From contig NW_025778025.1 in the NCBI RefSeq assembly GCF_021130785.1, forward strand, positions 1-64,000: a stretch of DNA of 64,000 nt, read 5' to 3'. A program made the translations under genes and the position numbers. The notes under the pieces were generated by a model. The model worked only from the letters and a program-made list of their open reading frames with translations. It was not told the origin of the DNA and did not search any database. Below are positions 37,691 through 48,649 of this stretch, one piece after another. Within the stretch, counting starts at the first letter, position 1. Every line of letters starts with the position of its first letter. Origin of the DNA: Homalodisca vitripennis (taxonomy: Eukaryota > Arthropoda > Insecta > Hemiptera > Cicadellidae).

Positions 37691-39282
37691 TGTACTATCC
37701 GGACACTACCTAATCACACGGGGTCAGTGGAAGGACAGTTACAGGCGGCAACATATGGTTATGCTTATTGGCCGCCAAAATTACCCGCTTCTGCAGGAGC
37801 CTGTATGATTCTCGCACAAGCCAATGGCCCAAGGGGACGGGCAGAATTAGGCTAAAAAGAAGATAGCTCTCTCCTTACAAATAAATCTCTACTCTGTATT
37901 GTTCCGTCTCAAAGACTAACCGGGTTTTCCGCATCTATCCACATTTACAGAATAATTCCATCGCATATTACATATGTATACAGCCTGTGTTAATTAAATA
38001 TAATATTTTTCTTGTTTGACATACAGTAAATTTAAAACGATGCAAGAGTTATATAACTAAATTATTCTATATAATACCTCGTAGAAATGTATAAGGCAAC
38101 GTTTAATCTTTTTTAATCGTACATTTATTTACTGACGTTTCGTCGATTAGATCACTACAAAATGGTCACTAATCTCATGCGCAACTGGAGTTGTATTCCA
38201 TTTTTTACTGGTTCCATATAAATTGCATGTAAAAGTCAGGAGTTAATATCGTTCTCTCAGGTTAAGAATTATTCTACGAGGCTTTGATCGAACAATACGT
38301 ACTTCTGGGTATTCAAAGGCAGGAAATGTTGAGAGATGCGGGGTTGGTTGCACAACAGAAAAGTACTTCAAAGGGAATAATAACAGTTCAATAATCGAGT
38401 GCAGTATTAATATCGTGTTTTTCCATTACCAGATGCATAGACACGAGTGTAACGATAAGAACAGAAATGAGTGGAGTGAGAAATATTAGAAACTTTAATT
38501 ATTAAGTTTCCTTCTTAGAATGTGCGTTGTTTCATCTTGCTGTCAGTTCTCTGTCTGCATGTGCGATAACTGTTATTGATTCCTCTTTGTCGAAGGAATG
38601 ACCCTATTGATTTTGTTCCAAATAGGTGAAATTCAAAGCATTCCGTCCGTCTGTGACTTTGATACACTTGGTGTATATGAGTGTATTGTTCGAAGGAAGC
38701 ACTCACTGTATTAATTCATAAGGTTAAATGTCATTCCGTTTGTCTGCCCATCTGTATGATGACTTCTAAGAATTACTTAAGATTTGATACTTAACTTGGA
38801 TCGTAGAATCCTCTTGGGCAAATGAAGAGTCCTATTAATTTCGGGGTCAAAAGATCATCAAATGACAGTTCGTCCGTCAGGCCATCCGACTCTTTCGTAC
38901 GTTTCTCGGGTCCTTTGATACTCCGTAGTTTCGGTTCCTTAGAAGTCACAATAATGACTAACTCGACCACATCCCCCGCGTGTGTGAGATGAGGTACCTG
39001 ACACCGTACAGTTCTCGCGGTGGAGTCTAATGATCTCATTCTGCATAGAAAAATATCTACACGCTGTCTTCAATAACGCTTGTGGTGGTTACGAATTCAG
39101 CGCCCTGATGCAATCAAATTCTGCACCAACTGATAATCGTCGATGGTGTCACCACAATGGATTATGGAACGTCCTGTGGTTCATTTCAAGGATAATACCT
39201 TTAGGTTTATTTAAAACCCCAAGTTGATGTGATGAGTTTCAGTTGTACATTTTGAACCTTTAACATATATTATGTCACAGTA
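37691..39282. other. No gene seen
   Basis: Unique-looking DNA of moderate AT content without a recognisable gene or repeat. Confidence 0.45.
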
Positions 39283-40205
39283 TCTATATATATAAAAATG
39301 AATGTTTGTATGTTTGTCCTTTATGGAATCGTGAACTATTGGACCGATCATGATGAAAATTTGTACGTATATGTATTTTTCCACGGAGAAGGTTTATAAG
39401 CTATGCCCATCCCTTTCCCGATTCAGGATTCCGCCCCACTGGTTACAGAAATACCCATAAGAAATGCATTGCAGCAAACATATGTTAACGTCTTTTCAAA
39501 TTTTTAATCAGCTGTTCTTTGTAAACATATATTACACTTATAGTTTTAAAGCATAGAGTAAGCTTAAGAGAAACGACAAATTTTGTTTAAACTGTTTTTG
39601 CAATCACTGTTAAACATAGACTTTACTATCCAGATAATACAATTCAAATTTGACGTAAAAATTCACCTTTAACTGCAATATTTATTTAATATAAACCATG
39701 CTCATGCTTGATCAGAAGAGTAATGCAGATATCATAATTACTATCTTACGTTGGCTACAAATATAAAGAATGTTATAAAATCAACCTTAGTTGTTTTTTT
39801 TGACAGAAGTATGGTTCTCAAAACTCCGTGTGTACATATTCTCTCGATCGAGACAACAAAGCAAGCTCAATCGTGGCATCGGAGATATAACTAATTTAAT
39901 CTAAAATTTATTATAGTAAAAAAAAAAATTTACTAAGTAATATAAGGACTTCGGTTCTTAAGATTTGCGTGCGAAGCCGTGGGTAACAGCTAGATAGAGG
40001 CAGGAATATGGTACATACCTTCATAATACGCCCAAGAGGCTCACGATGGAACGACTATCAATTATCTCAGCAATGTTTAGAATGTGATAGAAAAAGAATA
40101 AGTGAATATAGTGTACTGTTTTCAACGGGAAATTGCGTGCGAAGCCGCGGGCAACTTTTGCAAAAAATTATTGAAATGCGCAGCAAAGCGCGCCGGGCCC
40201 GCTAG
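39283..40205 (+). mobile_element. Non-autonomous Helitron
   Basis: It begins with TC (TCTATATATATAAAAATGAA) after an A and ends with CTAG before a T, which are the Helitron rules for ends and target. Just before the end, GCGC-AGCAAA-GCGC can form the expected short hairpin, 10 bases from CTAG. The leader with GTATGTTTGTCC and ACTATTGGACCGATCATGAT is characteristic of arthropod Helitrons. A second end-like sequence, GCGAAGCCGTGGGTAACAGCTAG, at 39973-39996 suggests a chimeric or nested structure. There is no Rep/helicase gene. Confidence 0.7.
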
Positions 40206-43200
40206 TATTACATAAAATTATGATCCATAAAATTGGTTATTTAGCGTAAGATTCGCATAAGATCCAGACCTGTCACGCTGCTTAAATCCTAGTATTTCAC
40301 CCTTTTATCACTTTGAACTGTAATCGTGGCTGGAATTGTCGAAAAAGCCCTCAGAAGAATGTTGTTGATATTTGCTTTCACAATGGGACTGAATCATGCA
40401 TGCCTTTTCGCTCCGAACGTGTTAAATTTCGATCCTGTGTTAAGAAATATTGCATTAAGATATTTGTCAATGTTGAGATGATTCCGTTCGGTAAGAGAAC
40501 CAGAACGTTCGCTTTATTTACTGCTCACCTCCAAGCTTTTCCTCTGGATGACCTTTTACCAAAACATTATGAAATAGATGTTTTACAAACAACAAACCGG
40601 TAGCCCACTGTCCATGCTTTTACAAATAAAATAGTTTAACTAACATATTTTTAATGCGTACTATATTTTTATTACAATTAATTATACACTTATTTCCTCG
40701 AATTTGACCATCCCGAAAGAATAAAAATGTTGAAAAGGTTAGAATAGGTGTATCTCAAAACAATGTTCATTAGGAGTACGTCACTTGCATCTATAAGTAT
40801 GTAGAACCTGATTTTAAACGTCTTTCAAACAGTAGTTTTTTTTTTATTAAAGCCATGTCTATTTCTGACCGCTTTTGAATAAAATCTCGAAAACTGTTTT
40901 TAGTGTTGAAAATTACTAGTATGATTGCTAAAAGTCATATCGTGCATCAGTGTATTTTTACTTAGGTTAAGTATTAATACACGTAACTATGTTATAAGCA
41001 TTATAAGTAGACAATATTTTTTATCTTTTACAAATCATCAAATATTTTAAATTTTCTTTGGGTGTGAAAATATGCTATTTATTTATTTTCGTGTAACGTG
41101 ACGGTATCCTTTAGGGCAAATATTGCAGAATACAAATTTACTATATTTAGATTTAGTAGTACTGGATATAAATAGTAACAATAGAAATTCGAAATATATG
41201 CACATAATTTACAGTAATCTTGTTACTAAAAAGTTTGTTATACTTTTTTCATGCATTTACTACATTTGCAACTTTTTATGCCTGTGAAATATAAAGGCAA
41301 CTTGAATTTGATTCGAACTATCCAATTAAAAGTAATGTTTTAATGATAAAGCTGTGTTAATGCCCGACTGTCGAGAAGGGATATTGAGAGCTAAAGCATT
41401 TCTGCGTGGTTATAAACTTTTATGTCCAATATGACGGTGTGGACTGGACTGCTGACTCGGGAAACTGGGATTGGCCGATTCCCTTGTCATTGCGCCTGCA
41501 AAATGCAAGTGTTTATTTGAATACTTACCTGCTCTGCAAACTGTATTCACCTTGATCAGGGGCTCATAGAAATGTTCAATGCTAATAGTTATTATATTAT
41601 TTAGTTTTGTAATACAAAATATAAATATTGCTAGGTCAACTGTTTGAAGAATATTAACGACTAAACAGAATAGAGTATGATCAAAAATAAATAGATTACT
41701 GCATACAAAATGCATTATAAACGAAGGAATATAAACAATTTTCATAAACAATTATAGGTTAAAAATTATTTTGTCTTACATTTTTTATTTATAAAAGATT
41801 TATTTCAGTTACAACAAAAGTTACTCCAACGAAATATGTTTTGTAATGTGCAACGGCCTACAACATTTTTATAAATTTCAACAGATATGGGCCAAATATG
41901 TATTTAACAATGATAGTGTATAACACACAATTATTTACTTTAGCATATTAGGTAAAAGACCATATTTATTGATATTTATTTTCATGCTATACTATGTTGT
42001 TTTTGTTTTATTTGTTGGAGTGTCGAAACAAAGACTATGTTAGCTCTACGAGCTAGTGGCAGAGTATTTTCGTGTACGTGTGTTTACCCGCAGATTTATC
42101 CAAATTAATCGATACTCCGAGCGCCGCGGGGATTATCTGCCCGGACTAACGTGACTTGCAAAGAGTCCCAAGTATCAGGAAGTCCTTATAGACAGAAAGA
42201 CACACTAAGGTAACTATTTTTGAATTAAGGGCAAGTCTGCAATTTAAAATATCACAGCAGGACAGATTATAAAGTATAATTAAATTACATTCTAACCAAT
42301 ATAGGTTAAAATTTCTCCGATATACTATTAATACGAAGGCAATATAAGGGATATATTTACTGTGTATACAACTGTACAAATCTTTAGACAAACAATCAGT
42401 AATTGTATGTGTTTCCGCCGCCTTGTATGTGAGTGGTTGACCTCCATTGTCTAAATTTAGGGTTCACACATAAAGTGTGACACAAACATATTATAGCGAT
42501 AGGGAAATAACCACCATAAAAGTTAATGCTCATATACCAATATAAATGGACAAAAAAATCTATTTAGTTTGTTGACAATTTAAATTTAGATACTCTTTGT
42601 ATTTACAGTTTTAGACAAACTATTAGTCATAAAACTGAGATCTGACAATAAGATAGATCTGAGATGATAGTGTATTTTCTCCCCTGGCACGGAATATACA
42701 ACATTTTCGTAAATCTGTTTCGTAGCAAATTAGCATTTTATTTTTCAGTTTCTTAGAACGTTGATACGCTGAAAATGTAAAGGTGATAGTTTTTAGTAAG
42801 AAAACAAACGACAAACAATGCATAATACAAATTAGAGCAGAATGTTCTCGATATATTGATGTTAGATCTTTAGAGAAATCGTTAAATCATTAATATGTCT
42901 TCGAAACTATTAGAGACTATTTAAACAAAGCTTACTTATGACTTTGTAAGAAGCTAATTTTGTTTAATAATTTTTTTAATTAATAGACAAAAAAAACTTC
43001 AAGATACTTTATATCTTACAATTCAATGGCCCGATATAATTAATAGTTATTCACAGTTAAAGAAGTTTTAACTAACATAGAGTAGATTTTGACAGATGGG
43101 GACCCTTTTGCAACTTGGAAAATTGTTACTAATCTTCGTGATAAAAAGTGAGATGTAAGAATTTAAACTCAACGAATTTATCTCGCACGATCTAAAAGAA

Positions 43201-43267
43201 ATTTATACAGTAAAACTATAATACTAACTGTATGGACTGCTCGGCTACATATAATTCAAATTACCCT
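40206..43267. other. No gene seen
   Basis: AT-rich DNA without recognisable coding or transposon sequence. Confidence 0.45.
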
Positions 43268-43700
43268 TATTCCAGTAAACATTTCATTTCATTTCGTTTA
43301 TTTTTTTCCAAACAATACATACATACATTTGACTTACAGAAATGTAAAAAGATAAATGTACTGGAATAATTCCTGCAGAGACTCCACGTCGTTGTTCTTA
43401 ACTCCAGTAATTTCCAGTTTTCTAATGAGATTTTTTCTATTAACGGAATCAAAAACCTTATCTTGGTCTAGGAATGTCACTATAACGTGTTTTTTATGTA
43501 TGTGAAATTAACTTAGTAACATCAATTAAAGCATTGGATGTACTTTTTTCTTCTCAAAAACCATTATGTTCGTTAGCTACAATGTGAAATTGCTTTAGGT
43601 AACTCGGTAACTGAATTCTTACACATTTCTCGAGAATCTTATCTATTTATGTCAAAAGTGACATTAGTTTAAGGTTACTGTGTTGTGATTTTAGACCAGA
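43268..43700 (-). pseudogene. LINE fragment with internal deletion
   Basis: Minus strand: reverse transcriptase scraps corresponding to a GFR.EKST box and TFLDQDKVFDSVNRKNLI (43420-43620) are joined directly to a LINE 3' UTR with AATAAACG and a (GAAAT)n tail at 43277-43300. The rest of the reverse transcriptase is missing, so an internal deletion has occurred. Confidence 0.5.
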
Positions 43701-45437
43701 CTTATAGATAAACAGGTCAGTCTTATAGTATTCAATCTAGATCTGTTAACTGTCATATTATAATACAAGTATATTTAGTTAATTTTATTTCTACAAAATC
43801 GAATTATTTGAATCCAGCTTTCTTCTTGTCTTCTTCTAGTCAAACAACATGTTTTTTTCTATTCCTTAACTCTACTTTTTTTACTATCCTCAAACATGTA
43901 TGGTGTTTTCTCAACTGATTTTAAAATTAGCAAGGCCTTTCAAATCCTAAAAAATTAAATTTTAACCTTGATATCTCGATAACATAAGATTTTTTTAATA
44001 TTGAGAACATACATTTCTGAATAACGTAAAATCTACTGTACGTTACTGGACTAGAATACATTACTCAAATCCATTACCATAAAGCACTATTTTATTAAAA
44101 ACAATAATACATTTTGTTCGTCTAAATCCTAATCCTCATAATACCTCGACAATTTTTGCCTTTCTTTATTTGTTCGAAAAACAGTTACCGCCGTTGAGTG
44201 AAATGAGCATAATATTTCTCTCTGTTCTGTTTAATTACGGTTTTGACGTTACCGACCATGATACTCTCAGGGGTACTTACGGTAGTATATTTCATTCTAG
44301 GCTGATATATGTTTTCTTAAAATTAAATACTTGAATATTTTTCGTGATATAGCATCTCAATTCTCTGTTATTAATTAATTTATCATTACAATTATATTGC
44401 TTTCCACAACTAACACATGTTTAAAAGTCCAGAACAAAGCTTCATAAATAGAAACTGGAATTATATAAAAATTAAAAAAATTGAACTTAGAAATTTATAA
44501 ACATTTAATTGTTTACTTAAGTCCTACATTATTTATGCCTAAAAACTCAAAAGTTATCTGATCGGAAAGACTTTTTACTGTTTGCATAAAGTTCTCGAGA
44601 TCATTTTGATATCATTAAGAGTTTCACATTTACTTTATGATAATATTTTGATATTATTAGTCTTTTATTTATATATTGTTTGTGGAATTTCATGTAAATA
44701 AAATATGTTCTTTTATTTAAATAAAAACTTAAGTAAATAAAAATATACGAACTTTAAGTCAGATATTATGATAACAATAATATTATGATTAACATGATAT
44801 TTCTTTACGTTATTTGTGGAATAATGGTTTTTGTAAATATTTGATTGAAAGATGGTATAAAATAAATTACATGGGTTTTTACGTAACTTTTTGTGTGTTT
44901 TAAGTCACTACCAAGTGGTTGAAGTTCATTATTTGATTTTTAAATGTTGGTCAACTATAAAACACCTTTTGATAAGCGACGGTGTCTTATTATATTTGTC
45001 AACCCCTAGAGGTAGCAGACGGTCTTTTCATTCAGAGAAATTATAAAGCACAAGTTTTGTGTTTTACTATTATGTCAGCTGTTATAGTTAAAATATCGAA
45101 ACAAATAAAAAACAAAACTGAACTACGAGTGTGATTCATTGTTTGACAACGAGTATAAATTCTGTTTAACGTAAGTTAAAATATAAGCCTACTTTGAATG
45201 TTTGTATCAATAAGCGGAGGGGGGTTACCCCAAATGCCTCCTAGATACGCCTTTGGATAGGAATGATAATATAGTCATATAGGAAAGTTGCCCGTTTCGC
45301 TTAACATATATTTTATCTAAAACAAATTATGTTGACTGAGAAATGCAATACATCACTTTCGTTAACATAAGTAAGTATTAAATAAAGCGTAATGGCGTTC
45401 TATGTGCTGTGCATGTAGTGAGGATGTTTTTATATCT

Positions 45438-45440
<3 letters not shown>
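43701..45440. other. No gene seen; left flank of the Polinton
   Basis: AT-rich DNA leading to the (AT)n tract in which the Polinton sits. Confidence 0.5.

Positions 45441-45483
<43 letters not shown>
45441..45483. repeat. (AT)n tract and left target duplication
   Basis: About 21 AT units. The last six bases, TATATA at 45478-45483, match TATATA at 63127-63132 and are the 6-bp target duplication of the Polinton. Because the tract is a simple repeat, the exact duplication boundary is ambiguous. Confidence 0.85.
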
Positions 45484-45485
<2 letters not shown>

Positions 45486-46000
45486 TAGATATGAATATGG
45501 CGGTTCTAGCGCACTTTTGGGACAGACAGAAAATCAAGGGAAAATACTGTTTAAAGGACAATAAACGAATCTGTAAAATCAAACAGTAAGGCGGTTCTAG
45601 CTCACTTTTGGGACAGACGGTAAATCAATGAAAAATACTGTTTAAAGGACAATAAACGAATCTGTAACTCACGAATGAAAAATTACCGAATCTATAGCTG
45701 TTTGCTTCTACTTTCTTGAGCTGTCAAATCAATCTATTTGAAATGTCTGCTACGACGAAAAATCTTCTACTCTACAAAATTGATAGTAAACACAGTCTTT
45801 ATCTTTAATAGTCTTCTTTCCAGTAACAACCAAGTGTAATTTTTCATTTTTGTTTAATTCTTTAATCTTTTTCTCATCCAAAACAGTCAAAAATCTGTTC
45901 GGCAAGTGTACTTTACAATCTTCCAACTCGGCAATTATTGTAAACCCGAATTTATCTTTCATTTTCTCCAAATTCAAGATTCTATGTTTTCTTCCTTTCT
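45484..46000 (+). repeat. Polinton left terminal inverted repeat
   Basis: Matches 62608-63126 as reverse complement over about 518 bp. The only differences I see are two single-base indels: an A-run near 45680, and TTT versus TT near 45785. The outer part contains two tandem 91-bp subrepeats (from 45500 and 45591) sharing GCGGTTCTAGC, CACTTTTGGGACAGAC and AATACTGTTTAAAGGACAAT. The inner part is the 3' two thirds of a small gene. Confidence 0.95.
45500..45680. repeat. Two 91-bp subrepeats in left TIR
   Basis: Tandem copies starting at GCGGTTCTAGCGC and GCGGTTCTAGCTC, both continuing through GGACAATAAACGAATCTGTAA. The same pair is mirrored at 62930-63110 in the right TIR. Such subterminal repeats may bind the integrase or the terminal protein. 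Confidence 0.85.
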
Positions 46001-46074
46001 TCCAATTCATTTAACTTCTTATACTCTTTAAACATACATTCTCCAATATCATTTAACTCTTTCAAGAACTCCAT
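45750..46074 (-). pseudogene. Small TIR-embedded protein, left copy, frameshifted
   Basis: Starts at 46074 at a TTTTTTCTATTTAAATGG motif. The first 29 codons are open, then one extra base in GGAAGAAAACAT shifts the frame. The following part is identical in protein sequence to the right-TIR copy: KHRILNLEKMKDKFGFTI through LHLVVTGKKTIKDKDCV. A second one-base difference changes the C-terminus. The compact beta-rich pattern ('ILNLEKMKDKFGFTIIAELE', 'VHLPNRF') resembles small OB-fold-like proteins found in other arthropod Polintons; single-strand DNA binding is a guess. The first 29 residues are only moderately like the right copy, because the TIR ends inside the gene. Confidence 0.6.
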
Positions 46075-46093
46075 TTAAATAGAAAAAATTTAA
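46075..46093 (-). promoter_or_regulatory. Start-site promoter motif (left TIR gene)
   Basis: Reads TTAAATTTTTTCTATTTAA directly before ATGG. It is the clearest example of the motif shared by most genes of the element. Confidence 0.55.
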
Positions 46094-46597
46094 AGACGGA
46101 AAAAATGAAATTTGCTAACAATCACTCGAGAAGTCGAGGGAATTGCCAACATCTTCATTGTTTGACGAGGTTCTTCATTTACTTTCTCCAAATGTACTAT
46201 AAAATCATCGAGGATTTCTGGCTTAAAATCGTACACAAATTCAACATCCAGATAATGAAAAAATACAGGTAATATCTTTTCATAATAAACGTGTGTATCG
46301 ATACCTACAAACCTAATGTATTCTTTGAAAAGGAAAATAATTTTGTCAACGGTTCCAAGAGATAAGTAAAAATTTTTATTCTGTTTTCTAAATTCTGTAA
46401 CAAATTTTGTTTGTTTTTTCACCTCCGTATTGTAATTTTGTAAGCAGATTATTCAAATGTGTTAGTTTATTTCGAAATTTCCTAGGTTTAGGTCTTTCGT
46501 ACAAAATTAAATTACAATCTCTACAAACTAAATATTTTTTATCAATAATTTCTCCTCTATTATAACACTCGTAACAGTTGGCATTATACTCTTCCAT
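46090..46597 (-). pseudogene. Zinc-ribbon protein, VLTF-3-like candidate, frameshifted
   Basis: Two overlapping minus-strand frames (46388-46597 and 46090-46422) join through a one-base shift in a run of six A. The N-terminal part has CYECYNRG and CRDCNLILY, a CxxC...CxxC ribbon, then RNKLTHLNNLLTKLQYGGE. The second part is helical (TVDKIIFLFKEYIRFVGIDT, KILPVFFHYLDVEF, EEPRQ). A four-Cys ribbon followed by an H..LL..LQ segment and a helical C-terminus recalls poxvirus late transcription factor 3 and its relatives in large DNA viruses. This is recognition by pattern, not by search. If right, it could activate the late genes that share the TAAATG motif. Its start lies 25 bases from a divergent gene. 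Confidence 0.4.
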
Positions 46598-46622
46598 TTA
46601 AACAGAAAGATTTTTTGTTTAA
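46598..46622. promoter_or_regulatory. 25-bp bidirectional start region
   Basis: The whole spacer between two divergent start codons is TTAAACAGAAAGATTTTTTGTTTAA. Both ends give TTTAAATGG, so each gene has the shared motif and the two promoters must overlap. Confidence 0.55.
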
Positions 46623-46871
46623 ATGGAGATTATGGAACTAACTCTGCCGAGATATAAATTTTTCAGCGCAAATGTTTGTGTTTACATTTCTACAACAGAG
46701 ATAAATAGAAATAATTTCATTGTATTGTACAACTATTTAGGATATTTTGTCTATGATTACAAAGATTATTCCGGAAGAAATCGAGATTTTTCATCAGCGA
46801 AAGAGTATATTTTTGAAGTTTTAGAAGGAATGAAAGAGAATAATATGAATTTAGCAAATTATTTTTCTTAA
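46623..46871 (+). CDS. Orphan small protein of the Polinton
   Basis: An intact 82-residue frame starting at GTTTAAATGG. The sequence is rich in Tyr and Phe (NYLGYFVYDYKDYSG) with no obvious signal peptide, membrane helix or metal site. It is expressed divergently from the zinc-ribbon protein. I do not recognise the family. The shared start motif and codon use like its neighbours support it being real. Confidence 0.5.
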   Translation: MEIMELTLPRYKFFSANVCVYISTTEINRNNFIVLYNYLGYFVYDYKDYSGRNRDFSSAKEYIFEVLEGMKENNMNLANYFS

Positions 46872-46908
46872 ATAAAAAATCTATTCTACTAAATAGTCAT
46901 CAAACAAC

Positions 46909-47520
46909 ATGAACTCTCCAAAATCACTTCAGTTTCTAGCATTTAAAGAACTTACCACAGGAAATAGTTATAAAGACTTCTTTGAATTACCTAAATATGT
47001 TAAACAAATGTTGATATTTTCCTTAAGTGAAAACGAATCCTTAAATGAAAACGAATTCAGAGAACTTTTAAGTACTAAAAAGTGTTCAATGCAATTTATT
47101 ACAGACAACTTAGATAGTATAAATATGTTAAATGTAATAGGAGATTTTAAATTAAATAATAGAAAAATAAGAAAAATATTCCGATTTTTACAAAATAAAC
47201 TAAAACACCAACAATCTGACATTTTTCATCGCTTTTATGCTAAATTTCATTGCTTATTTGTTGAAATGTTGAGAAGACAATATCCATACTGGACAAGAAA
47301 TATGCATACAGCTAGTTTTTTAACAAGTCTTTGTAAACAACAAGATTTATCAAAGGAATTTATAAGAGATCACGCTTTTGTTGTAGATTGGGATAAATTA
47401 TATGGAAAAAACATTTACGAAACAGATATATTGTGTGTGTGTGGTTCTGACGAAGAAAAGAGAAACGTTTGCTATTCAGCAATTCATTACGATATAATGA
47501 AAGACATACAAAATGAATGA
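46909..47520 (+). CDS. Orphan 203-residue protein of the Polinton
   Basis: Intact frame beginning about 37 bases after the previous gene. An AATCTATTCTACTAAAT sequence lies upstream, but unlike in most genes of the element the ATG does not directly follow it. The protein is helical and Lys-rich (NRKIRKIFRFLQNKLKHQQ). Near the C-terminus, QQDLSKEFIRDHAFVVDWDKL resembles the 'LS.EFI...W..I' pattern of the helical-repeat protein at 49967-50365. No function can be assigned. It is followed directly by a foreign non-coding insertion. Confidence 0.5.
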   Translation: MNSPKSLQFLAFKELTTGNSYKDFFELPKYVKQMLIFSLSENESLNENEFRELLSTKKCSMQFITDNLDSINMLNVIGDFKLNNRKIRKIFRFLQNKLKHQQSDIFHRFYAKFHCLFVEMLRRQYPYWTRNMHTASFLTSLCKQQDLSKEFIRDHAFVVDWDKLYGKNIYETDILCVCGSDEEKRNVCYSAIHYDIMKDIQNE

Positions 47521-47989
47521 TTGTGTCTTTGGTGTAGTGTTGTTAGTGTGCGTGTTTGCGCTATGGGGAATCACATCACATTCAACTTCTACGGTGTCTA
47601 TTGTTTAGAGACTTGGCCCTGCACTGCTACTGTCCAACCAAGTTAATGGCTAGGAGCTGTAATTCGGGTCTTAGACTCTGGAATTTTTTTGTTCCCAAGT
47701 CTCATTTTTTCTTTGGTAACTACTGTGTAGAAGTTGATGGAGAGATACAATTAGGGAATTTGTGTCGGGTGTTTTGTAAGTGTAATGTTGTATTAATGAA
47801 CGATGTGAATGAATGTAATGAACGAATTAAGGAAGAGAAGGAATTAAGGAATGAAGTGGAAAGGTGAGGAAGCAAATGGCGCGCCAACCACAGTTGTCAT
47901 TACTCGGCTTGTTCTATAGTCATTACACTATGGCCACTCGTGTAAAGACTTGTCCCCAACCACTGAACGACAACCATGTCTTCCTCAAT
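47521..47989 (-). repeat. Body of an inserted tRNA-derived repeat (inferred)
   Basis: This stretch is GC-richer than the rest of the Polinton, contains GGCGCGCC and AAGCGCGCC, and lacks a convincing gene. The frame at 47556-47867 looks like chance. With the tRNA-like head at 47995-48077 it probably forms a SINE-like insertion read on the minus strand. Exact limits and a target duplication are not evident. Confidence 0.4.
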
Positions 47990-47994
47990 AAAAA

Positions 47995-48077
47995 GCGCGC
48001 CTGAAGCTCTGGGATTTGAACCCAGAACCTCAGGCTTTGAAGGCAAGCGTCTTACCAACTGAGCTACGGAGAGTCTC
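47995..48077 (-). repeat. tRNA-like head of a SINE or tRNA pseudogene
   Basis: The minus strand has a good A box, TAGCTCAGTTGGTAAGACG, and B box, GGTTCAAATCC, inside a perfect T arm (CTGGG-TTCAAAT-CCCAG). The acceptor strands do not pair, and the anticodon arm is only a 4-bp stem. It is therefore not a functional tRNA but a tRNA-derived, polymerase III-type sequence. Confidence 0.65.
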
Positions 48078-48649
48078 GAAAGTTATAAGCTATATCTCTG
48101 CTATATAAGTTGTTCAATTAGGAGTGCTAGTTTACAAATTTATTAATAATTTTATATTTCAAAAACCACTCAACCGATTTTAATGAAATTTGGTACACAT
48201 ATAGTAAATACTTAACTCTTTCGACTTAACTTATCCATAAGGGTGAAATCATCCCCTATTTCTTAATATTCATAAAAAAATAAAAAAAATTATCAGAAAA
48301 ATCTGAAACTTCAAAAACAAGCGAGTTCAACTTAAAATTTCATGAAAATAACAAAATTTTCAAAATCTACCCCCATCATCCCTTATCTTAAAACTCTTAT
48401 ATCTCGAGAACTATTGGAGCTTTTTTGCTGAAATTTGGTATATAGGATCAGTAAATATTAAAGTATTTTTTAAAATCATAACTTCCGGTCCAACCCTTAA
48501 GATGACCTTGGAATAGTTTTTTGTTAATATCATCCCCATTTTTTAAGATATTCTTTTGAAATTAAAAATGAATACTTATATCAATGTCTTTAACAATTCT
48601 GTAAAGTTTTAAAATTATCCGATGAATAATAGTGAAAATAACGTGATTT
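48078..48649. other. Non-coding stretch before the capsid gene
   Basis: Contains two diverged copies of a pattern like ACTCAACCGATTTTAATGAAATTTGGTAC (48165 and 48415), a motif common in arthropod non-autonomous transposons. No gene. Probably more inserted DNA. Confidence 0.45.

Noticed and set aside
47556..47867. 103-residue plus-strand frame in the Polinton
   Set aside because: Composition differs from the element's genes, it lacks the shared start motif and lies in inserted non-coding DNA.
47995..48077. Functional tRNA gene
   Set aside because: A and B boxes and the T arm are good, but the acceptor stem does not pair and the anticodon arm is too weak; better explained as tRNA-derived repeat.
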